From assembly GCA_020636075.1 (NCBI GenBank), contig JACJYO010000008.1, forward strand, positions 186,001 through 250,000: DNA of 64,000 nt, read 5' to 3'. Below are positions 17,746 through 25,591 of this stretch, piece after piece. Numbering within the stretch: position 1 is the first letter of the stretch; every line of letters begins with the position of its first letter. The notes beneath the pieces were generated by a model. It did no database searches and was not told the DNA's origin. It saw nothing but the letters and a program-made list of their open reading frames with translations. A program made the position numbers and the translations under genes. The DNA comes from Lewinellaceae bacterium (GTDB lineage Bacteria > Bacteroidota > Bacteroidia > Chitinophagales > Saprospiraceae).

Positions 17746-18540
17746 TTACATAAGCGAAAACAAATTCAATAACATCAACATAATACAACCCGCCATAACT
17801 GTAATATTCAGTGCTTTCCAGCCTGCCCCGGACAGTTTTAGCCCGATACTACTGCTTACTATCCCCGCCAGACAACAAATCAGACTCAGGTAACTTGCAC
17901 TGTACCGTGCACGCAAGAATTTCGGGAAATAACTGTTGTAAAGTTCCACCGCCTCTGCATGCGGCTTGCCTAACCCGGAAACATACACCCACAAACTAAA
18001 AATGCTCAGGGGTATCAGAAAACAGGCCAACCCGACAAGTGATAAGATCAACTGCTGCCGGGGCGTGCGGGTGCCTGTGCCCGGAAAGTAGACAACATGG
18101 TTGGGCTCGGTCCAATAATAGTTGCGAATGCGGTAAACCCCGATGAGCAGAAGCACATCGATGATCGGGCCGACCAGGACGAAAAGGTTGAACTTGAAAA
18201 ACGATCCGTTTTGCCAACTCAGCACCATCCAGGGCACGATTCCGGATACGACACTCAAGATCAATACCGTGTACATCAGGCGCAGCGAAAAGGATTTTTT
18301 TTGCAAAAAAAATACCCCGGCCAGGAGGTACAACACGTCCACAAAATTGCCAAAGTAGTTGGCGTACTGCGGCCATCGGGGTGTCTGCGCATTTCCTGCT
18401 GTGGACCCTATACCTGAAATTCCACCCATCATCAGCATGAGAAAGATATCAAGTACGCCCAATACCCCAAAAACGATACACACGACGCCGATAAGGGTGA
18501 TCCAGCCAGATGTTTTCATAAGCGGCGGCTTGGTGGGCAA
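17746..18540 (-). CDS. Multi-pass membrane protein, unknown function
   Basis: 264 residues with about six or seven hydrophobic helices, beginning with WITLIGVVCIVFGVLGVLDI and ending with LNITVMAGCIMLMLLNLFSL. A Gly-rich loop (MMGGISGIGSTAG) separates helices 1 and 2. No catalytic motif is seen. An internal ATG at 18519 (MKTSGWITL) may be the true start since it lies nearer the first helix. It is likely first in an operon with the small membrane protein downstream. Confidence 0.68.
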   Translation of the reverse strand: MPTKPPLMKTSGWITLIGVVCIVFGVLGVLDIFLMLMMGGISGIGSTAGNAQTPRWPQYANYFGNFVDVLYLLAGVFFLQKKSFSLRLMYTVLILSVVSGIVPWMVLSWQNGSFFKFNLFVLVGPIIDVLLLIGVYRIRNYYWTEPNHVVYFPGTGTRTPRQQLILSLVGLACFLIPLSIFSLWVYVSGLGKPHAEAVELYNSYFPKFLRARYSASYLSLICCLAGIVSSSIGLKLSGAGWKALNITVMAGCIMLMLLNLFSLM

Positions 18541-18679
18541 GTACAGACCGGAATAACTACACGCAGATGCATTGCCCGGAGAAACTCAATTAAGCAATGT
18601 ATAGCCTTAATATTCAAATTGCCGCTGCCGATGGGCCGCTTCCCGGATGATTTTGATCAGCTGGACTGGGCGAGGCATG

Positions 18680-18852
18680 TTTGCTACCAACTTAGGTTTT
18701 GAATTCAATTGATTACATGATTGAAGAAGTAGTTCACCATCGTAAAAAGTGCCCCTTTTCAACTATGATGCGCACACTACGCTTACTTCTGCAATCATGT
18801 ATTCATGTAATCTATTAATCTTCAATCTAAAACATTTAATTGATGGCTAGGG
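18680..18852. repeat. Composite palindromic element B (degenerate termini, GATTACATGATTG interior)
   Basis: Left side GCTACCAACTTAG and right side AATTGATGGCTAGGGG are worn forms of the CCATAGCCATCAACTTAA terminus. The interior reads CAATTGATTACATGATTGAA at left and CATGTATTCATGTAATCTAT at right, as in element C at 31766. It lies between two minus-strand genes. Confidence 0.7.
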
Positions 18853-18957
18853 GAGCATGTAGCAGTTTCAATATTGGGAATTCTTTGGCGTAATCTCTGC
18901 TGAAAAGGGCCATGGATAATATCTCGATTTTTAAAAGTCAATCCCTGGATCAAACCA

Positions 18958-19428
18958 TCACTCCAACCAAAACCCAACCGGCAGCTCCATCCGGAATGCC
19001 ACAGGCACCGAATCAACCAATAGGGGCCGGTAACCCTGGCGGGTGGATTGCCGGTAGGCTTGTTTGGCCGAGTTGTCACAAGCTGCAGTCAGCGATTGCT
19101 TGATGCCAACTTCCTGCACCTGCCCGGTAGCGTCGACGCTAACGGCCAGGATCACGATCCCGCTGATGCCATTTTCACGGGCAGTGGCCGGGTATTTCAT
19201 GGCGCCGTAAAAATCACGCACCCATTGCTCCTTGCCTTGCCGGGGCTCCGGTGGTTCAGCCGGTTGAATGCGTTCAAAACTGCCGTCGGTATTGGTGTCG
19301 GCGAAATACTTAATTTCCGGTAAGGTTCGGGCAGGTTTGGCGGAAGTGACTGGGCTGCTTGAGATACAGCCTGCAAGTGCTGAAGCGATCAGAAAAATGG
19401 ATAAAACGGTGGTCGACAACGGGTACAT
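18958..19428 (-). CDS. Lipoprotein with TonB C-terminal-type domain
   Basis: 156 residues from the chosen ATG. The leader MYPLSTTVLSIFLIASALAG ends in a lipobox, with Cys21 as the lipid-carrying residue. The C-terminal 80 residues match the TonB-C fold: YPATARENGISGIVILAVSV, DATGQVQEVGI and a final YRPLLVDSVPVAFRMELPVG. Classical TonB is anchored by a membrane helix, so this lipid-anchored version probably works in envelope protein contacts and not in energy transduction; that is inference. The frame is open to 19530, but the lipobox fixes the start at 19428. Confidence 0.75.
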   Translation of the reverse strand: MYPLSTTVLSIFLIASALAGCISSSPVTSAKPARTLPEIKYFADTNTDGSFERIQPAEPPEPRQGKEQWVRDFYGAMKYPATARENGISGIVILAVSVDATGQVQEVGIKQSLTAACDNSAKQAYRQSTRQGYRPLLVDSVPVAFRMELPVGFWLE

Positions 19429-19566
19429 AATTTGTAGTTTAGAAGGTAAACGTTGAATGCGGAACAAAGGATTGGCCGCGATGCACAGGGTTTTAGGCCC
19501 CACGCCAGGTTTGGATGCCAGCAAGGGCACAAATTCATAAACTACAGTTTCCGGAGTGCGTATTTT

Positions 19567-19809
19567 TCATCCGCCAGGCCACATCCGCCGGGCCAGCCAT
19601 AGCAATCCACTCAGCACTACGCTCAGGAGGATCATCGTAGTCACCGGAATATAAAGATTGAAATTTTCCCGTTCAATGCGGATATCGCCGGGCAGACGCC
19701 CCAGCCAGCTGAGCTTGTCCTGAAGCGCCCAGGTAAGCAAGCCCAGTACGATGAGCAGTGCACCGGCTGCGAGGAGTAATTTGGGCAGGGAATTGGTATT
19801 GAATTCCAT
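19567..19809 (-). CDS. DUF2905 small membrane protein
   Basis: 80 residues with two membrane helices (LLLAAGALLIVLGLLTWAL and IPVTTMILLSVVLSGLLWLA) separated by the LGRLPGDIRIERENFNLYIP loop, the diagnostic part of DUF2905. Function unknown. The ATG at 19809 fits the family length; the frame stays open to 19902 without similarity. Confidence 0.85.
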   Translation of the reverse strand: MEFNTNSLPKLLLAAGALLIVLGLLTWALQDKLSWLGRLPGDIRIERENFNLYIPVTTMILLSVVLSGLLWLARRMWPGG

Positions 19810-20031
19810 ACGCGAGCAATTTATCTGGTTTATGTGCCAACTGTTTTTACGCCCATTTGGAACGTTGTTATTGAGAAGACAAAATACCGAACTACCAGCC
19901 AATTCGTCGTTCTAAAAACAGGTTTTGAAGATATTTTCCGCATCCGGACCGGATTTTCCCCGAACTATGCACCCGCAAAAACGCACCCGCTCCACAGTAC
20001 ATTGGGCGACAACGCACCGCAACACAAGTTC

Positions 20032-22203
20032 ATGAAAACACAGTATCTCCTCGCATTTTTTACCTTTTTATCCTTTTCCCTTACCGCTCAAACCACCATG
20101 ATCAAAGGCCGGGTGACCGACGCCTCCAAAAATGCCCTGGCCGGCGCCAACATCCTCCTGCGCGATACCTACGACGGGGCTACAGCCGATGCCAACGGCG
20201 CCTTTGAATTTGAAACGGAAGAGTCCGGTCCGCAAACGCTGCAAGTTACCTACCTCGGCTTCGACTCCGTGGTGCAAAAAGTGACACTCTCCGGCGGTGT
20301 GCTGGAGTTCAACCCCGTCATGCGGGAGGCCTTCAACGAACTGAAAGTAGTGGTGATCTCCGCCGGGGCTTTCGAAGCCAGCGACGAAAAGAAGGTCACC
20401 GTACTGCGCCCACTCGATATTGTAACGACCGCCTCGGCAGGCGGCGACACCTACGGCGCGCTCAAAACTCTGCCCGGCGCCCAGGTGTCAACGGGCGATG
20501 TAGAGGGTTTGTTTGTGCGCGGGGGATCAGGCTCGGAAGCGCCGACCTTTATCGACGGCATGCTCGTGCGCAACCCCTTTTTCGCCAGCTCACCCGATTA
20601 TGCTTCGCGCGGCCGCTTCAACCCTTTCCTGTTCAAAGGCACCGTATTTAGCACCGGCGGCTACTCGGCGCAGTACGGGCAAGGCATGTCGTCGGCACTC
20701 ATCCTCGAATCGGCTGACCTGCCCGATCAGTCGGCCGGCACGGCAGCCATATCGTCTGTGGGCCTCGGTTATGGCCGGGTCCAGTTGTCGAAAGACAAAC
20801 GGCGGTCCATCGGTGGCGGCATCAACTACTCCAACCTGGCGCCGTATTTCTGGCTGGTAAAAGAAAAACCGGACTTCACACAAAAACCCGAATCGGCCGG
20901 CGCCGAGGCTTTTTTTCGCCAAAAAACGAGCGAAACGGGCCTGATCAAATTTTACGGCTATTACAACTGGGGGCGTGTAGGCTTCAATACCGACGCCCCC
21001 GACGGCAGCATCTTCGGTTTTTCTGTAAAAAATCACAACCTCTACACCAACCTCAGCTGGTCCAACTTGCTGGGCGACCACTGGAAACTGCAACTCGGCA
21101 CTTCCTACGCCCGCGACTGGAACAACATCGGCACCTCGTTCAACACCGGCAACATCTCGCCCGATACCTTTTTTCTGCGCAACAGCTTCGGCCAGTTTCG
21201 GGCAGTGGCCACGCGTTTTTTCGGCCGCCTGACCAGCCTGCGCTTCGGCGGGGAAATGCAGTTTGGACATGAGGAATTTGAAAACCGCTACTTCGGCGCC
21301 TCCGACTACAACGACCGCTACAGCGCCGGTTTTGTCGAAACCGACCTGTATATGACCACCAAACTGGTCGCCCGTTTGGGTCTTCGGGCCGAGCATTCCA
21401 GTTTGCTGGAGCAGGCGCGGGTATCGCCCCGGGTATCGTTGGCTTACAAGTTGGGCGATGGCGACCAGGTTTCCTTTGCCTGGGGACATTTTTACCAAAA
21501 AGGCGACAGCCTCCTGCGTTGGCAAAACCAGTACGGGCAAATCCCCGGCTACCAGCGCGCCGAACATTTTATCCTGAATTATCAATACATCCTCAACGAT
21601 CGCACTTTTCGCGTGGAGGGCTATTACAAAAAATACCGCGACCTGATCACTACGCGGGGCGATTTGCGTAACGACGGTACGGGTTATGCCCAGGGTGTCG
21701 AATTCTTTTTCAGAGACAAGAAAAGCCTGAAAAACATGGATTTTTGGCTTTCCTATTCCTGGCTCGACACCAAGCGGCAGTTTCAGTGGTACCCGGTGAA
21801 AGCGCAGCCGGGCTATGCGGCCAACCATGTATCGACGCTTGTGGTTAAAAAGTTTTTTCCCGACATCACCACCAGCCTCAGTTTGAGCTACAATTACGCC
21901 ACAGGCCGGCCCTACTACAATCCCAACCGACCGGTTGACGAATTTCTCTCCGACCGGACCCCCGACTACCACAACCTCAGCATGAGCGCCAGTTACCTCA
22001 CCACGATCCGGGGCGCATTTACGGTGTTTGTGCTGAGTGTGCAAAATGTGCTCCGGCAAAACCAGGTGTTCGATTACCGGTACTCTCCCGATGGCACCAT
22101 GCGTACGGCAATTTCGCCTGCGGCAAAACAGTTTTTCTTTATCGGGGCCTTTTTCAGTTGGGGCACCGACCGGCGTCAGGAAGTGCTGGATAATCAACTT
22201 TAA
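20032..22203 (+). CDS. TonB-dependent outer-membrane receptor
   Basis: 723 residues: signal peptide (MKTQYLLAFFTFLSFSLTAQ), an N-terminal carboxypeptidase-regulatory-like domain (IKGRVTDASKNALAGANILL), a plug domain (VEGLFVRGGSGSEAPTFIDG) and a C-terminal beta-barrel ending FFIGAFFSWGTDRRQ. It takes up large or scarce substrates across the outer membrane with TonB energy. The substrate is unknown, since no SusD-like partner is adjacent, so it is not a SusCD glycan pair. Start chosen at the ATG of the signal peptide; the frame is open upstream to 19834 without protein-like sequence. A TPR protein gene follows after 58 bases and may be co-transcribed. Confidence 0.93.
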   Translation: MKTQYLLAFFTFLSFSLTAQTTMIKGRVTDASKNALAGANILLRDTYDGATADANGAFEFETEESGPQTLQVTYLGFDSVVQKVTLSGGVLEFNPVMREAFNELKVVVISAGAFEASDEKKVTVLRPLDIVTTASAGGDTYGALKTLPGAQVSTGDVEGLFVRGGSGSEAPTFIDGMLVRNPFFASSPDYASRGRFNPFLFKGTVFSTGGYSAQYGQGMSSALILESADLPDQSAGTAAISSVGLGYGRVQLSKDKRRSIGGGINYSNLAPYFWLVKEKPDFTQKPESAGAEAFFRQKTSETGLIKFYGYYNWGRVGFNTDAPDGSIFGFSVKNHNLYTNLSWSNLLGDHWKLQLGTSYARDWNNIGTSFNTGNISPDTFFLRNSFGQFRAVATRFFGRLTSLRFGGEMQFGHEEFENRYFGASDYNDRYSAGFVETDLYMTTKLVARLGLRAEHSSLLEQARVSPRVSLAYKLGDGDQVSFAWGHFYQKGDSLLRWQNQYGQIPGYQRAEHFILNYQYILNDRTFRVEGYYKKYRDLITTRGDLRNDGTGYAQGVEFFFRDKKSLKNMDFWLSYSWLDTKRQFQWYPVKAQPGYAANHVSTLVVKKFFPDITTSLSLSYNYATGRPYYNPNRPVDEFLSDRTPDYHNLSMSASYLTTIRGAFTVFVLSVQNVLRQNQVFDYRYSPDGTMRTAISPAAKQFFFIGAFFSWGTDRRQEVLDNQL

Positions 22204-22261
22204 GAAATTGCGTTTTGATCTCGCTCTTATTTACCATTTTGATAAAAAAAATAAAACGACT

Positions 22262-22912
22262 ATGAAAAACACACTTTTTATGCTGCTCTTTTTGGCTCTG
22301 GCTGCCGGCCTACAGGCCCAGACGAATCCCAAATACGTGGCCGCCATGGAAAAAGCACTCGCTGGTATGGATACCCTCGGCCAGGGCGACCAATGGCTTG
22401 TGAAGTCCAATATGTTTGAGCGCATAGCCCAAAAAGAAACCGGCGAATGGCTGCCGCCCTATTACGTGGCACTCTGCCAGGCGATGATTTTCAACCTCGA
22501 CCAGGACGCGTCCAGGTACGAAGCGCTTTGCGAAAAAGCCGAGCGTTTTGTTGCCGTGGCGGATTCGCTCAACCCCAACAACTCCGAAGTTTACGTGTTG
22601 AAAAGCATGATCGCCGGCATGCGCATCCGGATCAACCCCATGGTCAATGGGCAGAAATTTGGCCCCCTAGCCGCTATGACATTGGAAAAAGCAATGGAGC
22701 TGGACCCGGAAAATCCGCGTGTTTACATGAACAAGGGCATCAGCCTGTTTTTTACCCCACCCCAATGGGGCGGCGATCCGGCGAAAGGGAAAGAGTTGAT
22801 GGAACTCGCAGACGAGAAATTCGCAGCGTTTAAACCAGCTTCATCCATCCATCCGAATTGGGGCAAAAGCACGAATGACTACATTTTAGACATGGCCCGG
22901 AAACAGAAATAA
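22262..22912 (+). CDS. Periplasmic TPR-like protein
   Basis: 216 residues with signal peptide (MKNTLFMLLFLALAAGLQAQ). The rest is helical with TPR-like units (SEVYVLKSMIAGMRIRINPM, AMTLEKAMELDPENPRVYMN). Proteins of this form commonly occur beside TonB-dependent receptors in Bacteroidota. The spacing to the receptor gene suggests one transcription unit. Confidence 0.75.
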   Translation: MKNTLFMLLFLALAAGLQAQTNPKYVAAMEKALAGMDTLGQGDQWLVKSNMFERIAQKETGEWLPPYYVALCQAMIFNLDQDASRYEALCEKAERFVAVADSLNPNNSEVYVLKSMIAGMRIRINPMVNGQKFGPLAAMTLEKAMELDPENPRVYMNKGISLFFTPPQWGGDPAKGKELMELADEKFAAFKPASSIHPNWGKSTNDYILDMARKQK

Positions 22913-22931
22913 TCGGGTTGCTCGACGAAAA

Positions 22932-24524
22932 ATGCCAACTACGCTCGAACTTGTACTCAACCCGGAGGAGCGCGATTCCGAAGCGCTGTTGCGAAAAAAA
23001 GCTGCCCAACAGGCCGGTATCCCACTTCAGGCGGTTAGTCACCTCGAAATTCTGAAGGTTTCGCTGGATGCGCGCAGCCGCTCGCCGGTTTTCCGGATGC
23101 GGGTAGACGTGTATGGTCCGGGTGAAGTATACAACCCGGAGCCGGCCATCCTGTCGGGGTACAAGCCGGTCGACGGCAGCCGGGGGCGGGTGTTGATCGT
23201 TGGGGCAGGGCCGGCGGGCTATTTTGCAGCGTTGGAGTTGCTGGAGCAGGGAGTGCAGCCCATTGTGCTCGACCGGGGAAAAGATGTGCGCACACGCCGG
23301 CGCGACCTGCGTGCCATCCAGCAGTTCAATGAGGTGAATCCCCATTCGAACTATTGTTTTGGCGAAGGCGGCGCCGGCACCTATTCCGACGGCAAGCTGT
23401 ACACCCGTTCAGTCAAGCGCGGCAACCTGCAAAAGGCCCTGCGCCTGCTGGTCGAGCATGGCGCCAAGTCCGACATCCTCAGCGAGGCGCATCCGCACAT
23501 CGGTTCCAACAAGTTGCCCGGCGTGGTGCAGAATATCCGGGAAACAATCCTGCACTACGGCGGGGAGGTTCATTTTGGGCAGCTGGTTACCGATTTTATA
23601 TTGAAAAACGGCGTCGTGCAGGGTGTGCGCACGCAAACTGTTGCACCGGAGAAAAATGCCGAAACTACCCGCGAATGGCTGGCCGATGCCGTCATCCTGG
23701 CTACCGGCCATTCGGCCCGTGATATCTACCGGCTCCTGCATGCCAGTGATATTAAAATCGAAGCCAAACCCTTTGCCCTGGGGGTTCGTGTGGAGCATCC
23801 GCAAGCGCTGATCGATGAAATCCAGTATCACCAAAACCCGCGCAATGCCCACTTGCCGGCAGCCAGCTACAGCCTGGTGTGTCAGATTCGCGAACGGGGC
23901 GTGTTCTCCTTTTGCATGTGTCCGGGCGGCCTCATCGTGCCGGCGGCCACCGCGCCGGGCGAGATCGTGGTGAACGGCATGAGCATGAGCCGCCGCGATT
24001 CCCCCTACGCCAATTCGGGCGTAGTCACCTCGGTGGAAGTGGAAGACCTGAAGGCCTGGGAAAAGTACGGGGTGTTTGCCCATTTGGAATTTCAGGCAGC
24101 GGTGGAACGCCGGATGTTTGCCGCCGGCGACGGCAGCCAACGCGGTCCGGCACTTCGTTTGCCCGATTTTATTGCCGGGAAACTGTCGGCCGATCTGCCG
24201 GGTACCTCCTACATCCCGGGCGTTTTTCCGGCGCCGCTGTATGATTTGTTGCCGCCCTTTATTTACAAACGCCTGCGCGACGGCCTCGCCCGATTTGGCC
24301 AGCTTATGCGCGGGTATTACACCAACGAGGCTATCGTGGTGGGCACGGAAAGCCGGAGCAGTGCGCCGGTGCGTATTCCGCGCGACCCGGCTACGCTCAT
24401 GCATCCGGAGGTGCAGGGGCTTTACCCCTGTGGGGAAGGTGCCGGCTATGCAGGTGGCATCCTCTCGGCGGCAATGGACGGGCAGCGCGTGGCGCAGGCA
24501 GTGGGCGCAGTTGTTTTGAAGTAA
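22932..24524 (+). CDS. FAD-dependent dehydrogenase-like protein (COG2509 type)
   Basis: 530 residues, cytoplasmic. Residues 1-75 form the extra N-terminal domain of this group. A Rossmann FAD-binding motif GAGPAGYFAALEL starts at residue 91. Family signatures NYCFGEGGAGTYSDGKLYTR, FSFCMCPGGLIVPA and the C-terminal flavin contact GEGAGYAGGILSAAMDG are present. The substrate is unknown; the family is annotated as NAD(P)/FAD-dependent oxidoreductase. It is only 19 bases behind the TPR gene. Confidence 0.88.
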   Translation: MPTTLELVLNPEERDSEALLRKKAAQQAGIPLQAVSHLEILKVSLDARSRSPVFRMRVDVYGPGEVYNPEPAILSGYKPVDGSRGRVLIVGAGPAGYFAALELLEQGVQPIVLDRGKDVRTRRRDLRAIQQFNEVNPHSNYCFGEGGAGTYSDGKLYTRSVKRGNLQKALRLLVEHGAKSDILSEAHPHIGSNKLPGVVQNIRETILHYGGEVHFGQLVTDFILKNGVVQGVRTQTVAPEKNAETTREWLADAVILATGHSARDIYRLLHASDIKIEAKPFALGVRVEHPQALIDEIQYHQNPRNAHLPAASYSLVCQIRERGVFSFCMCPGGLIVPAATAPGEIVVNGMSMSRRDSPYANSGVVTSVEVEDLKAWEKYGVFAHLEFQAAVERRMFAAGDGSQRGPALRLPDFIAGKLSADLPGTSYIPGVFPAPLYDLLPPFIYKRLRDGLARFGQLMRGYYTNEAIVVGTESRSSAPVRIPRDPATLMHPEVQGLYPCGEGAGYAGGILSAAMDGQRVAQAVGAVVLK

Positions 24525-24531
24525 CGGATAG

Positions 24532-25512
24532 TTACCGGCATTTGCTCGAAAAGTCGACCAGCCAATTGTTCCAGTTTTTTACCACGGTTTCCTTGTTTGC
24601 GCCTGCCACTTTCGGCGCCAGATTCTTGAGCTCGGCGAGCAGTTCGGTGCGCACGTTCTGGTATTGACAGAGGTTGTCGTTCAGCCATTTGCGTTCGTTC
24701 TGGATCCATGCGGTTTCCTGCGCCAGCCAGGGTTGATTTTCAATTTCAAATAATTTTCTGAAAATCGTTTCCAGTTTGTCCCGGGTTTCCAGCCAGGTTT
24801 TGGCGGCGCCCAGTTGAGCGGTCAGCAGGTAAAATTTGGTTTCGTCATTGATCCCCGGTACCTCCTTCAGGGCCTTTTGGTAATAGGCAAATGCTAAAGG
24901 CCGCTGTTTGGTATTATCCCAATCTTTGATGAATTTTTTTGAAAACTCCAGATACTTGGCTTTTGCCGCTGCCGGGTCGTTGAGCACGTCGGTAAATGTG
25001 TCGAAGGAGGCGGTGTATATCTCCTGGTAAACAGCATAGGCTTGGTCGGTTTTCATCAGGCCGGGTAGTGCCGTCATCATGGCCTCGTCGCGCGGAAGCC
25101 GCACCTGGCTTTCCTTCATGGCCTTCAGGCTGTTTTTGGCTGATTCTTCCGCGTCCTTGTAGTTCCCCAGTTTCCACTCGCAAAGCGCTTGCAGGGTATA
25201 CGCCGTCGACAATACGCCGTTTCGCTTCAAATTGGCCCGGCGCTGGAGCGATTTGTGTACCTGCCCGTAAGCCAGGCTGTAGTAAAATTCCGGCGTGTTG
25301 GTTGGGGCCAGCGCCTCCTGGGCTGCCTGAGACTCCGCGGTCCATTCGTTGGCCTGGGCGCCGGTGAAGCGTTGGGCGTTTTCGATTGTTGCTGCCTTAT
25401 TAAAAGAATGTTGGGCCTGGTCCAGGTAGATCAGGTGGACACAACCGGTAGCGCTCCACAAGGTGAACAGGAGCAGTGTGTAGCGGATAGATTTCAAAAA
25501 GGGTGTTTTCAT
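24532..25512 (-). CDS. Lipoprotein, helical, unknown function
   Basis: 326 residues. Leader YTLLLFTLWSATGC has a lipobox with Cys24. The mature part is helical and TPR-like (VLSTAYTLQALCEWKLGNYK, DAEESAKNSLKAMKESQ). No enzyme motif seen. It lies 79 bases downstream of the orphan 869-residue protein gene, and a stem-loop sits between them. The pair probably acts together, for example as a membrane-anchored partner; this is inference from order only. Confidence 0.7.
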   Translation of the reverse strand: MKTPFLKSIRYTLLLFTLWSATGCVHLIYLDQAQHSFNKAATIENAQRFTGAQANEWTAESQAAQEALAPTNTPEFYYSLAYGQVHKSLQRRANLKRNGVLSTAYTLQALCEWKLGNYKDAEESAKNSLKAMKESQVRLPRDEAMMTALPGLMKTDQAYAVYQEIYTASFDTFTDVLNDPAAAKAKYLEFSKKFIKDWDNTKQRPLAFAYYQKALKEVPGINDETKFYLLTAQLGAAKTWLETRDKLETIFRKLFEIENQPWLAQETAWIQNERKWLNDNLCQYQNVRTELLAELKNLAPKVAGANKETVVKNWNNWLVDFSSKCR

Positions 25513-25540
25513 TTTTTATTTGTTTAAACGTGTGGTTCTA

Positions 25541-25573
25541 AGTGTCGGTCTGACTTTGAGTCAGGCCGACACT
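25541..25573 (-). terminator. Strong stem-loop between two minus-strand genes
   Basis: AGTGTCGGTCTGACT, a 3-base loop, then AGTCAGGCCGACACT: 15-base arms with one G-T mismatch. It starts 18 bases after the stop of the 869-residue gene. No T-run follows, so it may be a weak terminator, an RNA stabiliser or a repeat. It shares the TGACTT...AAGTCA-type core with 37696-37726. Confidence 0.5.
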
Positions 25574-25591
25574 ATGCGCAAGATTCAGTAT

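Noticed and set aside
20590..22197. 535-codon open frame on the minus strand opposite the TonB-dependent receptor
   Set aside because: Shadow of the receptor gene in G/C-rich DNA; no family features, low-complexity residue pattern.
20032..22203. SusCD-type glycan-utilisation locus
   Set aside because: No SusD-like lipoprotein or glycoside hydrolase is adjacent to the receptor or to the HTCS genes.
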